Source of the DNA: CAZRCZ01 sp964598765
GTDB taxonomy: Bacteria > Sumerlaeota > Sumerlaeia > MVZB01 > JAJFLK01
Assembly: GCA_964598765.1 (NCBI GenBank)
Contig: CAZRCZ010000002.1
Coordinates: 186,001 to 250,000 of the forward strand
Direction of reading: 5' to 3'
Length of the DNA stretch: 64,000 nt
A program made the position numbers and the translations under genes. Each line of letters opens with the position of its first letter. The first letter of the stretch is position 1. Under the pieces are notes generated by a model that saw only the letters and a list, made by a program, of their open reading frames with translations, ran no database searches and was not told where the DNA came from. Of the stretch, positions 27,610 through 36,316 are shown one piece after another.

Positions 27610-29559
27610 TTGATTCATCCGGCCAACAAGACTGACGCTTCAAATTACAAGGTCCTGTTTGGCGGTATGCTACTGATCGCCATGACGTTGACCGCCTACA
27701 TTCCGGCTTTGAGAGGCGGTTTCGTGTGGGACGACAAGGAATTTGTCGTCGAGAACCAAACCTTGAGGACGTGGGACGGATTGAAGAAGATTTGGCTCAA
27801 TCCCCGCGCCAATCTTCAGTATTTTCCAGTAAGTTTCACGTCGTTCTGGATTGATTATCACCTTTGGGGAAAACGGACGACGGGCTATCACGTCCACAAT
27901 GTTTTGCTCCATGCCTTGAACGGGATTCTCCTGTGGAGACTCTTGCGGAGTTTGAGAGTTTCCGGAGCATGGTTCGCGGGCGCGTTGTTCGCGTTGCATC
28001 CGGTCCACGTCGAGCCGGTCGCTTGGATCACCGAGCGAAAGGACGTTTTGTCCGGCGCTTTTTTTTTGCTGACCCTTCTGGCGTGGAGCGCGTTCATGAC
28101 GAAGCCAAATTGGACCCGCTACTTTTTGGCTTTGGGACTTTTCATTCCGACCTTGCTCGCCAAAACTTCAACGGTTCCTCTTCCAGCGGTTCTTCTGCTC
28201 GGATTTTGGTGGAGGAAGAGCAAAATCTCCATGCGGGACGCGATGCTCACGATTCCTTTTTTCGCGATGTCGCTGGGAGTCAGCGTATTGCATCTGTGGG
28301 TGGAGCGGGGAAATATCGGGGCGGCATCCGAGGAATTGAGTTTTCCGTTCCCGACGCGTGCGTTGATCGCGGGCCGAGCGTTGTGGTTTTATGCACTAAA
28401 AAATTTCTGGCCGATAAATCTCATGCCGATCTATCCGCGATGGGAACTCGATCGGGCATCGGCTTGGGCATGGTTGTTTCCGCTCTTGGCCATCGCGGCG
28501 GCGACGGCTCTGTGGCTTCGACGATCATATTTGCCCAAGGGGCCGCTCGCGGCATTCGCGTTTTTTGTTCTGATGGCTCTTCCGGTATTGGGATTCTTTT
28601 CATTCGCTTTTTTCCGATTGTCGTTTGTCGGGGATCATTTGCAGTATCTTTCGAGTCTAGGTTGGTGCGCGCTGATGGCGGCTTCGGCGCCTCGCGTTTG
28701 GACGCGGGTGACGCAAGAAACCATGTATGGAATGAATGCGAAAAAGTTGGAGTATGGTTTGACATCTCTTGTTCTTTTGATGTTCGGAACGGGAACTTGG
28801 TTGCGCGCGGAAACTTTCCGTGATTCGGAAAGTTTGTGGAGAGACAATCTGCGTCAAAATCGCGCGAGTTGGACGGTGGAAAACAATTTGACTCAAGCGC
28901 TCGGCGCGGAAGATAAGCTGGACGAAGCCCTTTTGCACGCGCAAGCGGCGGTTCAACTTGATCCGCGCCAACCCGAAGCCCTCGGCCAGTTGGCCGCCGC
29001 CCTTGCGAGAAAAGGGAAACTCGACGAGGCCGTGAAATATGCGTTGGCCGCCTTGGAAATTTGGCCGTTTTATTTTGAAGCCCAATATACGTTGGGGACC
29101 ACGCTTCTCCAACAAGGCAAGACCGCCGAGGCGATTGAACACCTGCGCCTCGCCTCGCGGACGCGCCCCGATAACGCCAAAATTCACCATAATCTGGCTG
29201 TCGCACTGGACCGACAACAGAACGGCAACGAGGCCTTGCTTCATTACACGGAGGCCGTGCGGCTCGAACCGGAAAATTCCAATTACCGCAACAATTTCGC
29301 GATGGCCTTGGTTCGGGAAAATCGAATTCAAGAGGGAATCGAGGAGTTCAGTGCGGCGCTCGCTCTCAACCCGAGCGATGCCGAAATTCACAACAACCTA
29401 GGCGTCGCGCTTGAGTTGAACGGGCAAAAGGAGGAAGCGATCGCCCATTATCAAGAATCCTTGAGGTTGCGTCCTGATTATGAGGAGGCGCGAATCAATC
29501 TCAAGAAGGCGCTGGAGGAAGAATCGCGGTCGCAATTTTCTCGCCGGAGTTCGCAATGA
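27610..29559 (+). CDS. TMTC-like membrane protein with 6 TPRs (paralogue 1)
   Basis: 649 residues from TTG 27610; ATG 27667 is an alternative but would cut the first membrane helix. The N-terminal 400 residues are about ten hydrophobic helices. The first outside loop carries GFVWDD (Asp41, Asp42), and a later conserved block reads HPVHVEPVAWITERKDVLSG. The remainder is six TPR units of 34 residues. This is the layout of eukaryotic TMTC O-mannosyltransferases and related GT-C enzymes, which use polyprenyl-phosphate sugars. The enzyme role is inferred from architecture and the paired acids, not shown. Its stop overlaps the start of paralogue 2 by 4 bases. Confidence 0.8.
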   Translation: MIHPANKTDASNYKVLFGGMLLIAMTLTAYIPALRGGFVWDDKEFVVENQTLRTWDGLKKIWLNPRANLQYFPVSFTSFWIDYHLWGKRTTGYHVHNVLLHALNGILLWRLLRSLRVSGAWFAGALFALHPVHVEPVAWITERKDVLSGAFFLLTLLAWSAFMTKPNWTRYFLALGLFIPTLLAKTSTVPLPAVLLLGFWWRKSKISMRDAMLTIPFFAMSLGVSVLHLWVERGNIGAASEELSFPFPTRALIAGRALWFYALKNFWPINLMPIYPRWELDRASAWAWLFPLLAIAAATALWLRRSYLPKGPLAAFAFFVLMALPVLGFFSFAFFRLSFVGDHLQYLSSLGWCALMAASAPRVWTRVTQETMYGMNAKKLEYGLTSLVLLMFGTGTWLRAETFRDSESLWRDNLRQNRASWTVENNLTQALGAEDKLDEALLHAQAAVQLDPRQPEALGQLAAALARKGKLDEAVKYALAALEIWPFYFEAQYTLGTTLLQQGKTAEAIEHLRLASRTRPDNAKIHHNLAVALDRQQNGNEALLHYTEAVRLEPENSNYRNNFAMALVRENRIQEGIEEFSAALALNPSDAEIHNNLGVALELNGQKEEAIAHYQESLRLRPDYEEARINLKKALEEESRSQFSRRSSQ

Positions 29560-31814
29560 GCGGAATAAGCGATCAGCTTGCGTCGCCGAGGAGATGGAAG
29601 GGCTCCTTCTGGGGAGGGTTTTCGCTGATTGGGATGGTATTCCTAGCCTACTTACCCGCGTTGGGGGCGGGATACATTTGGGATGACGGGGCGGTGACGG
29701 AGAACAGGCTCCTGCTGTCGGCGTCGGGACTTTGGAAGCTTTGGTCCGATCCCAGCAAGGAAACCAATCCGTATGAAGAGCACTATTGGCCGTTGACCTA
29801 TACGACCTTTTGGCTGGAGAACCGCCTTTGGGGGCTTCATCCTTCCGCGCATCATCTTATCAACGTGGGGCTTCACGCGCTCAATGCCGCCTTGTTTTGG
29901 AGAGTGTTGCGGCGATTGGATGTTCCGGGCGCGTGGTTGGCGGCGGCGATTTTCGGAATTCATCCGCTTCACGTTGAATCAGTTGCATGGATCATCGAAC
30001 GCAAAAACGTTCTCTCGACGCTCTTTTATTTGGCCGCGGCATTGATGTTTTTGCGATCACTCCAGTCTCTCAAATCTGGAAGGACCGCTTACGCGGCCTC
30101 ATTGTTTTTTTTCGTGCTGGGGATGCTTTCAAAAACATCGGTGGCCGGATTGCCCGTGGCGTTGGCAATTTGTCTCTGGTGGCGGCCCAATTTGGCGGGT
30201 CGCCGTGCTTTGTCTCGCCTGACGGCGATGCTGGCGGTTTCGGCTGGGATGTCGGTTTGGGACGTTTGGGTCGTTCGGCATCACGCGCATACAAAATTCG
30301 GTTTCACCTTGTTGGAGCGCATGATCATCGCCGGGCAAGCGCTTTGGCACTACACGGGAAAACTATTGTGGCCTGTAAATCTGATCGCCGCGTATCCGCG
30401 CTGGGTGATTTATACGGGGTGGGCATGGGCGTATCTTTTCCCCGCCGGGTTGATCGCCGTGCTGGTCCTGTCGTTCCTCGGCTCGAGGGCAACTTGCAAG
30501 GGAGCGCTTGCCGCCGTCTTATTTTTTATCGTCGCGCTCGCCCCGCTTCTGAGCTTCATTGATTTCGGCTGGATGAATTATGCGTTCGCGGCGGACCGAT
30601 TCCAATATCTGGCCGATCTGGGTCCGATTTCGCTTTTTGCCGCCTCCGTCGCCTCTTGGTTGAGGCGTCGGCCTGCGTTGCGCGGGCTCGCCGCCGCCGG
30701 ATTGCTCGGAGCGTTGCTCTCGTTGACTTGGCGTCAAGGTTCGCTCTATCGGGATCCCGCGAGTCTCTATCGGCACAGCCTTGAGCGCAATCCCTCCAGC
30801 GCGCTCATGCACTACAACTTGGGAACGGAATACGGAAAGAGAGGGGAATCGGATCAAGCCGCGGAGGAATACGGCAATGCGTTAAGCCTCAATCCTTATT
30901 ACTTCGAGGCCCATAATAACCTTGGGGCCTTATTGGTTCAAAAGGGCAAATTCACGGCGGCGATGGAACATTATCGCGCGGCCAAGGAAATCCGGCCCCA
31001 ATTCTTTGACGTCTATTGGAACATGGCGATCGCTCTGCGCGAAAGCGGCGACGTTCCGGGAGCCGTCGCCCAGTTGCAGGAGGCTCTCCGATTTCAGCCC
31101 CATGCCCCCCAACTCAAATTCACTCTGGGGAAACTGGCATTCGATCAGGGACGATTCGACGAAGCGATCGGCTCCTTCAACGACGCCTTGGGGGATCAAC
31201 CCAACTTGGTGGAGGCGCGCGCCTATCTCGGCTACTCACTGGCGCAAGAGGGACGGACCAGAGAAGCCATCGAGCAACTCAAGAAAGCCTTGGCCATGAA
31301 ACAGGGGATGGCGGACGTCCACACCAAACTCGGAGTTCTGCTGGGCCGGGAGGGCAAAATTGAAGAGGCTGTGACGCATCATCAGGAGGCATTGCGGATC
31401 GAGCCGAACAACGCGGAAGCCCATAACAATTTGGGCGTGGACCTGTTGGCGTCGGGACGTGTTCCGGAAGCCGTCGCGCATTTGGAGCGCGCCGTTCAAA
31501 TCTCGCCCGAATACGCGGAGGCGCGCAATAATCTTGCCCTTGGGTTGATCCGCGAAAAGAAATTTCCCGAGGCGGAGACCGAGGCCCGGCAAGCCGCGCG
31601 ACTTCAACCGAAATTTTGCGAGGCGTTCAATACGTTGGGGATTGCGTTGGCGAATCAGGGAAAGTTCGGCGAGGCCGTCGGCGCGTTTTCCAAGGCGTTG
31701 GAATCGTGTCCTGCCATTCCGGAATACGGTGAAAATCTCGAGCGGGCGAAGATGGGTCGCATCCCCGCGGCCGACCGGAAGACTTCCCTCAAGACGAAGG
31801 CGCCAACCCAATGA
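29556..31814 (+). CDS. TMTC-like membrane protein with 9 TPRs (paralogue 2)
   Basis: 752 residues. GYIWDD places Asp43-Asp44 after the first membrane helix. The block HPLHVESVAWIIERKNVLS is present, with about ten predicted membrane helices to residue 400. Nine consecutive TPRs follow, the longest array among the five paralogues, for example AEAHNNLGVDLLASGRVPEA. The TPR side should face the same compartment as in the siblings. ATGA overlaps link it to the genes on both sides. It is a candidate GT-C glycosyltransferase with a protein-binding tail; the substrate is unknown. Confidence 0.8.
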   Translation: MSGISDQLASPRRWKGSFWGGFSLIGMVFLAYLPALGAGYIWDDGAVTENRLLLSASGLWKLWSDPSKETNPYEEHYWPLTYTTFWLENRLWGLHPSAHHLINVGLHALNAALFWRVLRRLDVPGAWLAAAIFGIHPLHVESVAWIIERKNVLSTLFYLAAALMFLRSLQSLKSGRTAYAASLFFFVLGMLSKTSVAGLPVALAICLWWRPNLAGRRALSRLTAMLAVSAGMSVWDVWVVRHHAHTKFGFTLLERMIIAGQALWHYTGKLLWPVNLIAAYPRWVIYTGWAWAYLFPAGLIAVLVLSFLGSRATCKGALAAVLFFIVALAPLLSFIDFGWMNYAFAADRFQYLADLGPISLFAASVASWLRRRPALRGLAAAGLLGALLSLTWRQGSLYRDPASLYRHSLERNPSSALMHYNLGTEYGKRGESDQAAEEYGNALSLNPYYFEAHNNLGALLVQKGKFTAAMEHYRAAKEIRPQFFDVYWNMAIALRESGDVPGAVAQLQEALRFQPHAPQLKFTLGKLAFDQGRFDEAIGSFNDALGDQPNLVEARAYLGYSLAQEGRTREAIEQLKKALAMKQGMADVHTKLGVLLGREGKIEEAVTHHQEALRIEPNNAEAHNNLGVDLLASGRVPEAVAHLERAVQISPEYAEARNNLALGLIREKKFPEAETEARQAARLQPKFCEAFNTLGIALANQGKFGEAVGAFSKALESCPAIPEYGENLERAKMGRIPAADRKTSLKTKAPTQ

Positions 31815-33940
31815 AACGGCGCGAATCCATGCGGCGATCCGGCGATTTTTTCAAAGGGGTCGTCGTGGGTGTCTTCACGCTTTTGGCGTATTTTCCCGCG
31901 TTGCGCAACGGCTACATCTGGGACGACGCGGCGGTGACGGACAGCGAGCTTTTGCGCTCATGGACCGGATTGGGAAAAATTTGGTTCCAACCGACGGCCA
32001 ATGCGCATGAAGAACATTATTGGCCGCTGGTTTACACTTCGTTCTGGATGGAGGATCGTCTTTGGGGATTGCGGCCGTTTGCAAATCACTTGGTCAATGT
32101 GCTGTTGCACGTCTTGAACGCCTTCTTGCTCGCTCGTCTCCTGCGCCGTCTCGAAATCCCGGGCGCGTGGATTTCCGCCGCGCTTTTCGCCTTGCATCCG
32201 GTTCACTTGGAATCGGTGGCGTGGGTCATTGAGCGCAAGGATGTTTTATCCGCCGCCTTCTATTTTTCCGCGTTTCTCGCATATCTACGATTCAATCGGA
32301 CCCAATCGCTCATGGATTTCTTTGCATCGCTGGCCTTGTTTGTCTGCGCCATGCTGAGCAAATCGTCCGCGATTGCCTTGCCGGCGATCCTCGCGCTTTG
32401 CTTTTGGTGGAGTGGAAAGCTCCTGACGCGGAAAGCAAAAGGAGCGCTTGCCGGAATGGGAGCGTTGGCTCTGGCGATGGGAATAGCGGATTTTTGGTTC
32501 GTTCGGCAACACGCCACTCCAAGCTCCGGTTTGGAATTTTCGGCGCGCGTTCCTGTTGCCGGTCGGGCAGTTTGGTTTTACGCGGGCAAATTGCTATGGC
32601 CCCTCCATCTTGGGGCGATCTACCCTCAGTGGGAAACTTCTCCGTTGCCGGCTTGGGCTTGGGTTTTTCCCGCCAGCGCAACAGCCGTGTTCGTCATCTT
32701 GGCGGCGTGGAGAAAAAGAGAATCTCGATTTCTCTTGGCCGTTGTCCTTTTCTTTCTCGTCACTCTGCTTCCCATCTTGGGAATCGTGGATTTTGGATTT
32801 ATGAAATTTTCGTACGTCGCCGACCGATTCCAATATCTGGCTTCCGCCGGACCGATTGCGTTGTTCGGGGCCGGCGCCGCCGGCTTGAGGCGCCGAATGG
32901 AAGAGCAAAGGACAAAAATCCGCGCGATAATTTTGCCGCCCTTGGGGATAGCATGTCTGCTGGCTTTCGCGGGAGGACTTGTTTGGAAAAATGGAACAAA
33001 CTACTCCGATTCCGAAACTCTCTTCCGTCACAACGTGGCCTTGACGCCGCGCGGATGGGCCGCGCATTACAATTTGGCGCTGGCATTGGTCGGCCGAGGC
33101 AAGAATGAAGAAGCCCTTGCCCAATACGAAGAGGCGCTAAAATTGAACCCCGACAGCCCCGAAATGCACAATTCCATGGGGGTTGTTCTGAGGTATCTGG
33201 ACAGATACGACGAGTCCGTTGAGCATTATCGCCGAGCCATTCAACTCGATCCGAACCAACCGGAGGCGCATTACAATTTGGCCACCGCGTTGAAATCGGA
33301 GGGGAAATTGAAGGAGGCGATTGAAGAATATAGCCGAGCGCTGGAAATCAAGCCGGACTATGCGGGAGCCATGGTAAATTGGGGCGCGATTTTGGCGGAG
33401 CAAGGAAAACTGGCCGAGGCCATCGCGCTTTATCAGCAGGCGTTGAAAATTGATCCGCAAAGTCCGGAGGCCTATTGCAACTTGGGATTTGTTTTCGCGC
33501 AACAGGGAAAAACGGATTTGGGAATCGAAATGATCCGCCGGGCCTTGGAGTTCGCGCCGACTTATGCCCCCGCTTATTACAATTTGGGAGTGGTCATGGA
33601 AAACCGCCGGGATTTCAACGGCGCGATCGCCCAATACGATAAGGCGCTGGCTTTGCAACCTGATTACGCCGAACCCCATCTGCGTCTGGCTCAACTCATG
33701 AAAGAAACGGGAAATCTCAGGGGGGCTTTGGAGCACTATCTCAAGGCGTTGTCGAAACAAAGCCGAAACGCCGACGTCTTGCGCGGCTTGGGAGACGTGA
33801 TGGCCAGACTGAAGTATTGGGACGACGCGATCAAATTTTACACTCTGACGCTTCAGGTGAAGCCCGATTGGAATGATGTCCGTTTGGAATTGGAAAAGGT
33901 TCAACGGGCGAAGGATGAGGGATCGGCCAACCTCCGGTAG
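31811..33940 (+). CDS. TMTC-like membrane protein with 8 TPRs (paralogue 3)
   Basis: 709 residues. GYIWDD gives Asp38-Asp39. A further shared segment is EEHYWPLVYTSFWMEDRLWG, and HPVHLESVAWVIERKDVLS completes the conserved loop set. Eight TPRs end the protein. The start ATG overlaps the previous stop. Forty-five bases separate it from the methyltransferase-GT2 fusion gene. Function is as inferred for the siblings. Similarity between paralogues is visible at DNA level too (for example the TATTGGCCGCTGGTTTACAC stretch also in paralogue 4), so they arose by duplication, some of it recent or homogenised. Confidence 0.8.
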   Translation: MKRRESMRRSGDFFKGVVVGVFTLLAYFPALRNGYIWDDAAVTDSELLRSWTGLGKIWFQPTANAHEEHYWPLVYTSFWMEDRLWGLRPFANHLVNVLLHVLNAFLLARLLRRLEIPGAWISAALFALHPVHLESVAWVIERKDVLSAAFYFSAFLAYLRFNRTQSLMDFFASLALFVCAMLSKSSAIALPAILALCFWWSGKLLTRKAKGALAGMGALALAMGIADFWFVRQHATPSSGLEFSARVPVAGRAVWFYAGKLLWPLHLGAIYPQWETSPLPAWAWVFPASATAVFVILAAWRKRESRFLLAVVLFFLVTLLPILGIVDFGFMKFSYVADRFQYLASAGPIALFGAGAAGLRRRMEEQRTKIRAIILPPLGIACLLAFAGGLVWKNGTNYSDSETLFRHNVALTPRGWAAHYNLALALVGRGKNEEALAQYEEALKLNPDSPEMHNSMGVVLRYLDRYDESVEHYRRAIQLDPNQPEAHYNLATALKSEGKLKEAIEEYSRALEIKPDYAGAMVNWGAILAEQGKLAEAIALYQQALKIDPQSPEAYCNLGFVFAQQGKTDLGIEMIRRALEFAPTYAPAYYNLGVVMENRRDFNGAIAQYDKALALQPDYAEPHLRLAQLMKETGNLRGALEHYLKALSKQSRNADVLRGLGDVMARLKYWDDAIKFYTLTLQVKPDWNDVRLELEKVQRAKDEGSANLR

Positions 33941-33985
33941 CCAAGCCCAGCGGCGACCGCTACAATGTGGCCGTGAGGATCGAGC

Positions 33986-35455
33986 ATGAAGCAACTGCTG
34001 GATAAGCGCCAGCGCGCCGCCTATGCCGACGAGCTATACGGTCGCAACAAACCGGTCCCGGCCATTGCCCGCGAGATCGTTCGGGAAAATGTGCGGCTCT
34101 TGAAATTCCTGATCCCCGAAGGGGTCTCGATTTTGGACGTCGGATGCGGAAGAGGGGACGTATTGGCGGCGCTCAAACCGGGAAGAGGGGTGGGATTCGA
34201 TTTCAGCGGAGTCGCCATAGAACAGGCCAAGCAAACTCATCCCACCTTGACTTTTCTCGCCGCCGACGCGGAAGAAAAAATTGAGCTGAACGAGACTTTC
34301 GATTACATCCTTCTTAACGTGGCGGTCGGCGACTTTCTCGACGTCTGGAAAGTTTTTCGGAACTTGAGGGGATTTTGCAAACCGGAAACGAGAATCGTCA
34401 TCACCTACTACAACTTTCTATGGGATCCGCTTATCACGTTGGCCACGATGCTCGGCCTGAGGAAAGCCACTCCCGCGCAAAATTGGTTGTCGCTTTACGA
34501 CATCGAGACACTCCTGAGTCTCAACGGATTTGAGATCATTCATGACGGCACACGGACCCTTTTCCCTTTTCCCATTCCGTTGCTTGCTTCGTTCTTCAAC
34601 CGCGTTTTGGCGAAGCTTCCGCTCTTCAAGCATCTCAATCTTTTCACCTATTGCGTCGCGCGTCCCGGCTCGGCGGAGCTTGGCCGAAGCGACGAAGCCA
34701 AGGGCGTCAGCGTCGTTATTCCGACGCGCAACGAAAAAGGAAACATCAAGGACGCGGTCGAGCGCGTTCCCGAGATGGGTTCCCACACCGAACTGGTCTT
34801 CGTGGACGGCGATTCCTCGGACGGGACGGTCGAGGAAATCGAGAAATACATTGAGCTTTATCGGGGACGGAAGGACATCCGGCTGATTCATCAAGTTCCC
34901 CGTCAAAGCGAACCGGAAAAGAGCAAGATGCTGAAGTTGGGCAAAGGCGACGCCGTGCGCAAGGGATTCGACGCCGCGCGAGGCGAGATTTTCATGATCT
35001 TGGATTCGGACCTCACGGTTCCGCCGGAGGAGTTGACCAAATTCCATTTGGCCGTTGCCGAGGGACGCGCGGATTTGATCAACGGCAACCGCCTTTCCTA
35101 TCCGATGGAGCAACAGGCGATGCGGTTTTTGAATTTGGTCGCCAATCGCGGATTCGGCATTCTTTTCACTTGGTTGCTCGGACAACGCGTCAAGGATACG
35201 CTTTGCGGAACCAAGGTCTTGACTCGGAAAGCCTATGAGCGCATCGTCGCCAATCGCGCCTACTTCGGCGATTTCGATCCCTTCGGCGATTTCGATTTGC
35301 TTTTCGGAGCGTCCAAGCAGAATTTGAAGATCATGGACCTTCCCGTCCGCTACCGCGCCCGGACCTATGGCGACGTCAAGATCGAGCGGTTCAAGCACGG
35401 TCTCCTTCTCATGAAAATGTGCTGGTTCGCATTCAAGCGGTTCAAACTGCAATGA
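33986..35455 (+). CDS. Fusion of class I SAM methyltransferase and GT2 polyprenyl-phosphate-sugar synthase-like glycosyltransferase
   Basis: 489 residues in two parts. Residues 1-225 are an AdoMet fold with motif I LDVGCGRGD (50-58). Residues 241-485 are a GT-A glycosyltransferase of family 2: VSVVIPTRNEKGNI, FVDGDSSDGT and the metal-binding DSD at 340-342, then GTKVLTR. The GT2 half resembles dolichyl-phosphate-mannose synthase of the soluble type, without C-terminal membrane helices. It would charge a polyprenyl phosphate with a sugar from a nucleotide donor. It sits inside the run of membrane GT-C-like genes, which would need such a donor. The methyltransferase target is unknown; it may modify the sugar or lipid. 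Confidence 0.85.
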   Translation: MKQLLDKRQRAAYADELYGRNKPVPAIAREIVRENVRLLKFLIPEGVSILDVGCGRGDVLAALKPGRGVGFDFSGVAIEQAKQTHPTLTFLAADAEEKIELNETFDYILLNVAVGDFLDVWKVFRNLRGFCKPETRIVITYYNFLWDPLITLATMLGLRKATPAQNWLSLYDIETLLSLNGFEIIHDGTRTLFPFPIPLLASFFNRVLAKLPLFKHLNLFTYCVARPGSAELGRSDEAKGVSVVIPTRNEKGNIKDAVERVPEMGSHTELVFVDGDSSDGTVEEIEKYIELYRGRKDIRLIHQVPRQSEPEKSKMLKLGKGDAVRKGFDAARGEIFMILDSDLTVPPEELTKFHLAVAEGRADLINGNRLSYPMEQQAMRFLNLVANRGFGILFTWLLGQRVKDTLCGTKVLTRKAYERIVANRAYFGDFDPFGDFDLLFGASKQNLKIMDLPVRYRARTYGDVKIERFKHGLLLMKMCWFAFKRFKLQ

Positions 35456-35470
35456 AGGCAAATTGATCGG

Positions 35471-36316
35471 ATGGCGACTTCCCAAACTCAAATTTCAAAT
35501 CCGATTCCCGGCGCTCCATTCGGGGAGGCCATTGAGCAACTTCATCGCCGCCGTCAAATTTGGAATGAAAAATACGCCATCCGCGCCTGTTATGAAAAGT
35601 GGCACCGCTTGATCCGTCAATGGACGCGCGAGGGAAAAACACTCGAAGTGGGAGCGGGCGCCGGATTGATGAAGGAATTATGGGGCGAAGGTTTGGTCGC
35701 CACCGACCTCCTTCCGACCCCATGGATTGATTTCCCGTTGGACGCCTTGAACATGAATCTGCCGGAGGCGTCCTACGACAACCTGCTTTGCATTGACGCG
35801 ATTCATCATTTCCCCAATCCCCACCGGTTTATTGACGAGGCGACCAAAGTGGTCAAGGACGGCGGACGAATGATTTTCCTTGAGCCGTGGATTTCGCCCC
35901 TGTCCTTCATCTTTTACGGTTTGATGCATCACGAGAAAATTTGGTTCAAGGGATATCAACATCCTAAAATGGCCAAGACCGATCCGTGGACCGGCAATCC
36001 CGCTCTGCCGAACCTCGTCTTCGGAAAGGAGAAGGAAACTTGGCCCTCGCGGCATCCTCAATGGCGGCGGATTCTTTTCCGGCGATTCGGACTTCTGGAT
36101 TTTCAAGTCGCGGGTGGCTTTAAGCCGTGGGCTTTGACAAGATCAAGGCGGATTTACGATCTTTGCCTGAAGATTGATGATGGGCTGAGTTTTCTGATGC
36201 CGCTCGTCGCCTTCCGAGTCTTGGTCGTTTATGAAAGGTTGCCCCGCGATGGCGCAAACCGGCAAAGTTCCGCCGAGGAAAAAACGATTACGGCAAGCGT
36301 TCCCGCCGCGCAATAG
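35471..36316 (+). CDS. SAM-dependent methyltransferase
   Basis: 281 residues. Motif I is LEVGAGAG (58-65), and a class I fold follows with LPEASYDNLLCIDAIHHF as the post-motif strand. The substrate is not evident. The gene begins 15 bases after the GT2 fusion and overlaps the next membrane-TPR gene by about 68 bases. Placed here, it likely methylates a glycan, lipid carrier or sugar made by this cluster, which is inference from position. Confidence 0.8.
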   Translation: MATSQTQISNPIPGAPFGEAIEQLHRRRQIWNEKYAIRACYEKWHRLIRQWTREGKTLEVGAGAGLMKELWGEGLVATDLLPTPWIDFPLDALNMNLPEASYDNLLCIDAIHHFPNPHRFIDEATKVVKDGGRMIFLEPWISPLSFIFYGLMHHEKIWFKGYQHPKMAKTDPWTGNPALPNLVFGKEKETWPSRHPQWRRILFRRFGLLDFQVAGGFKPWALTRSRRIYDLCLKIDDGLSFLMPLVAFRVLVVYERLPRDGANRQSSAEEKTITASVPAAQ

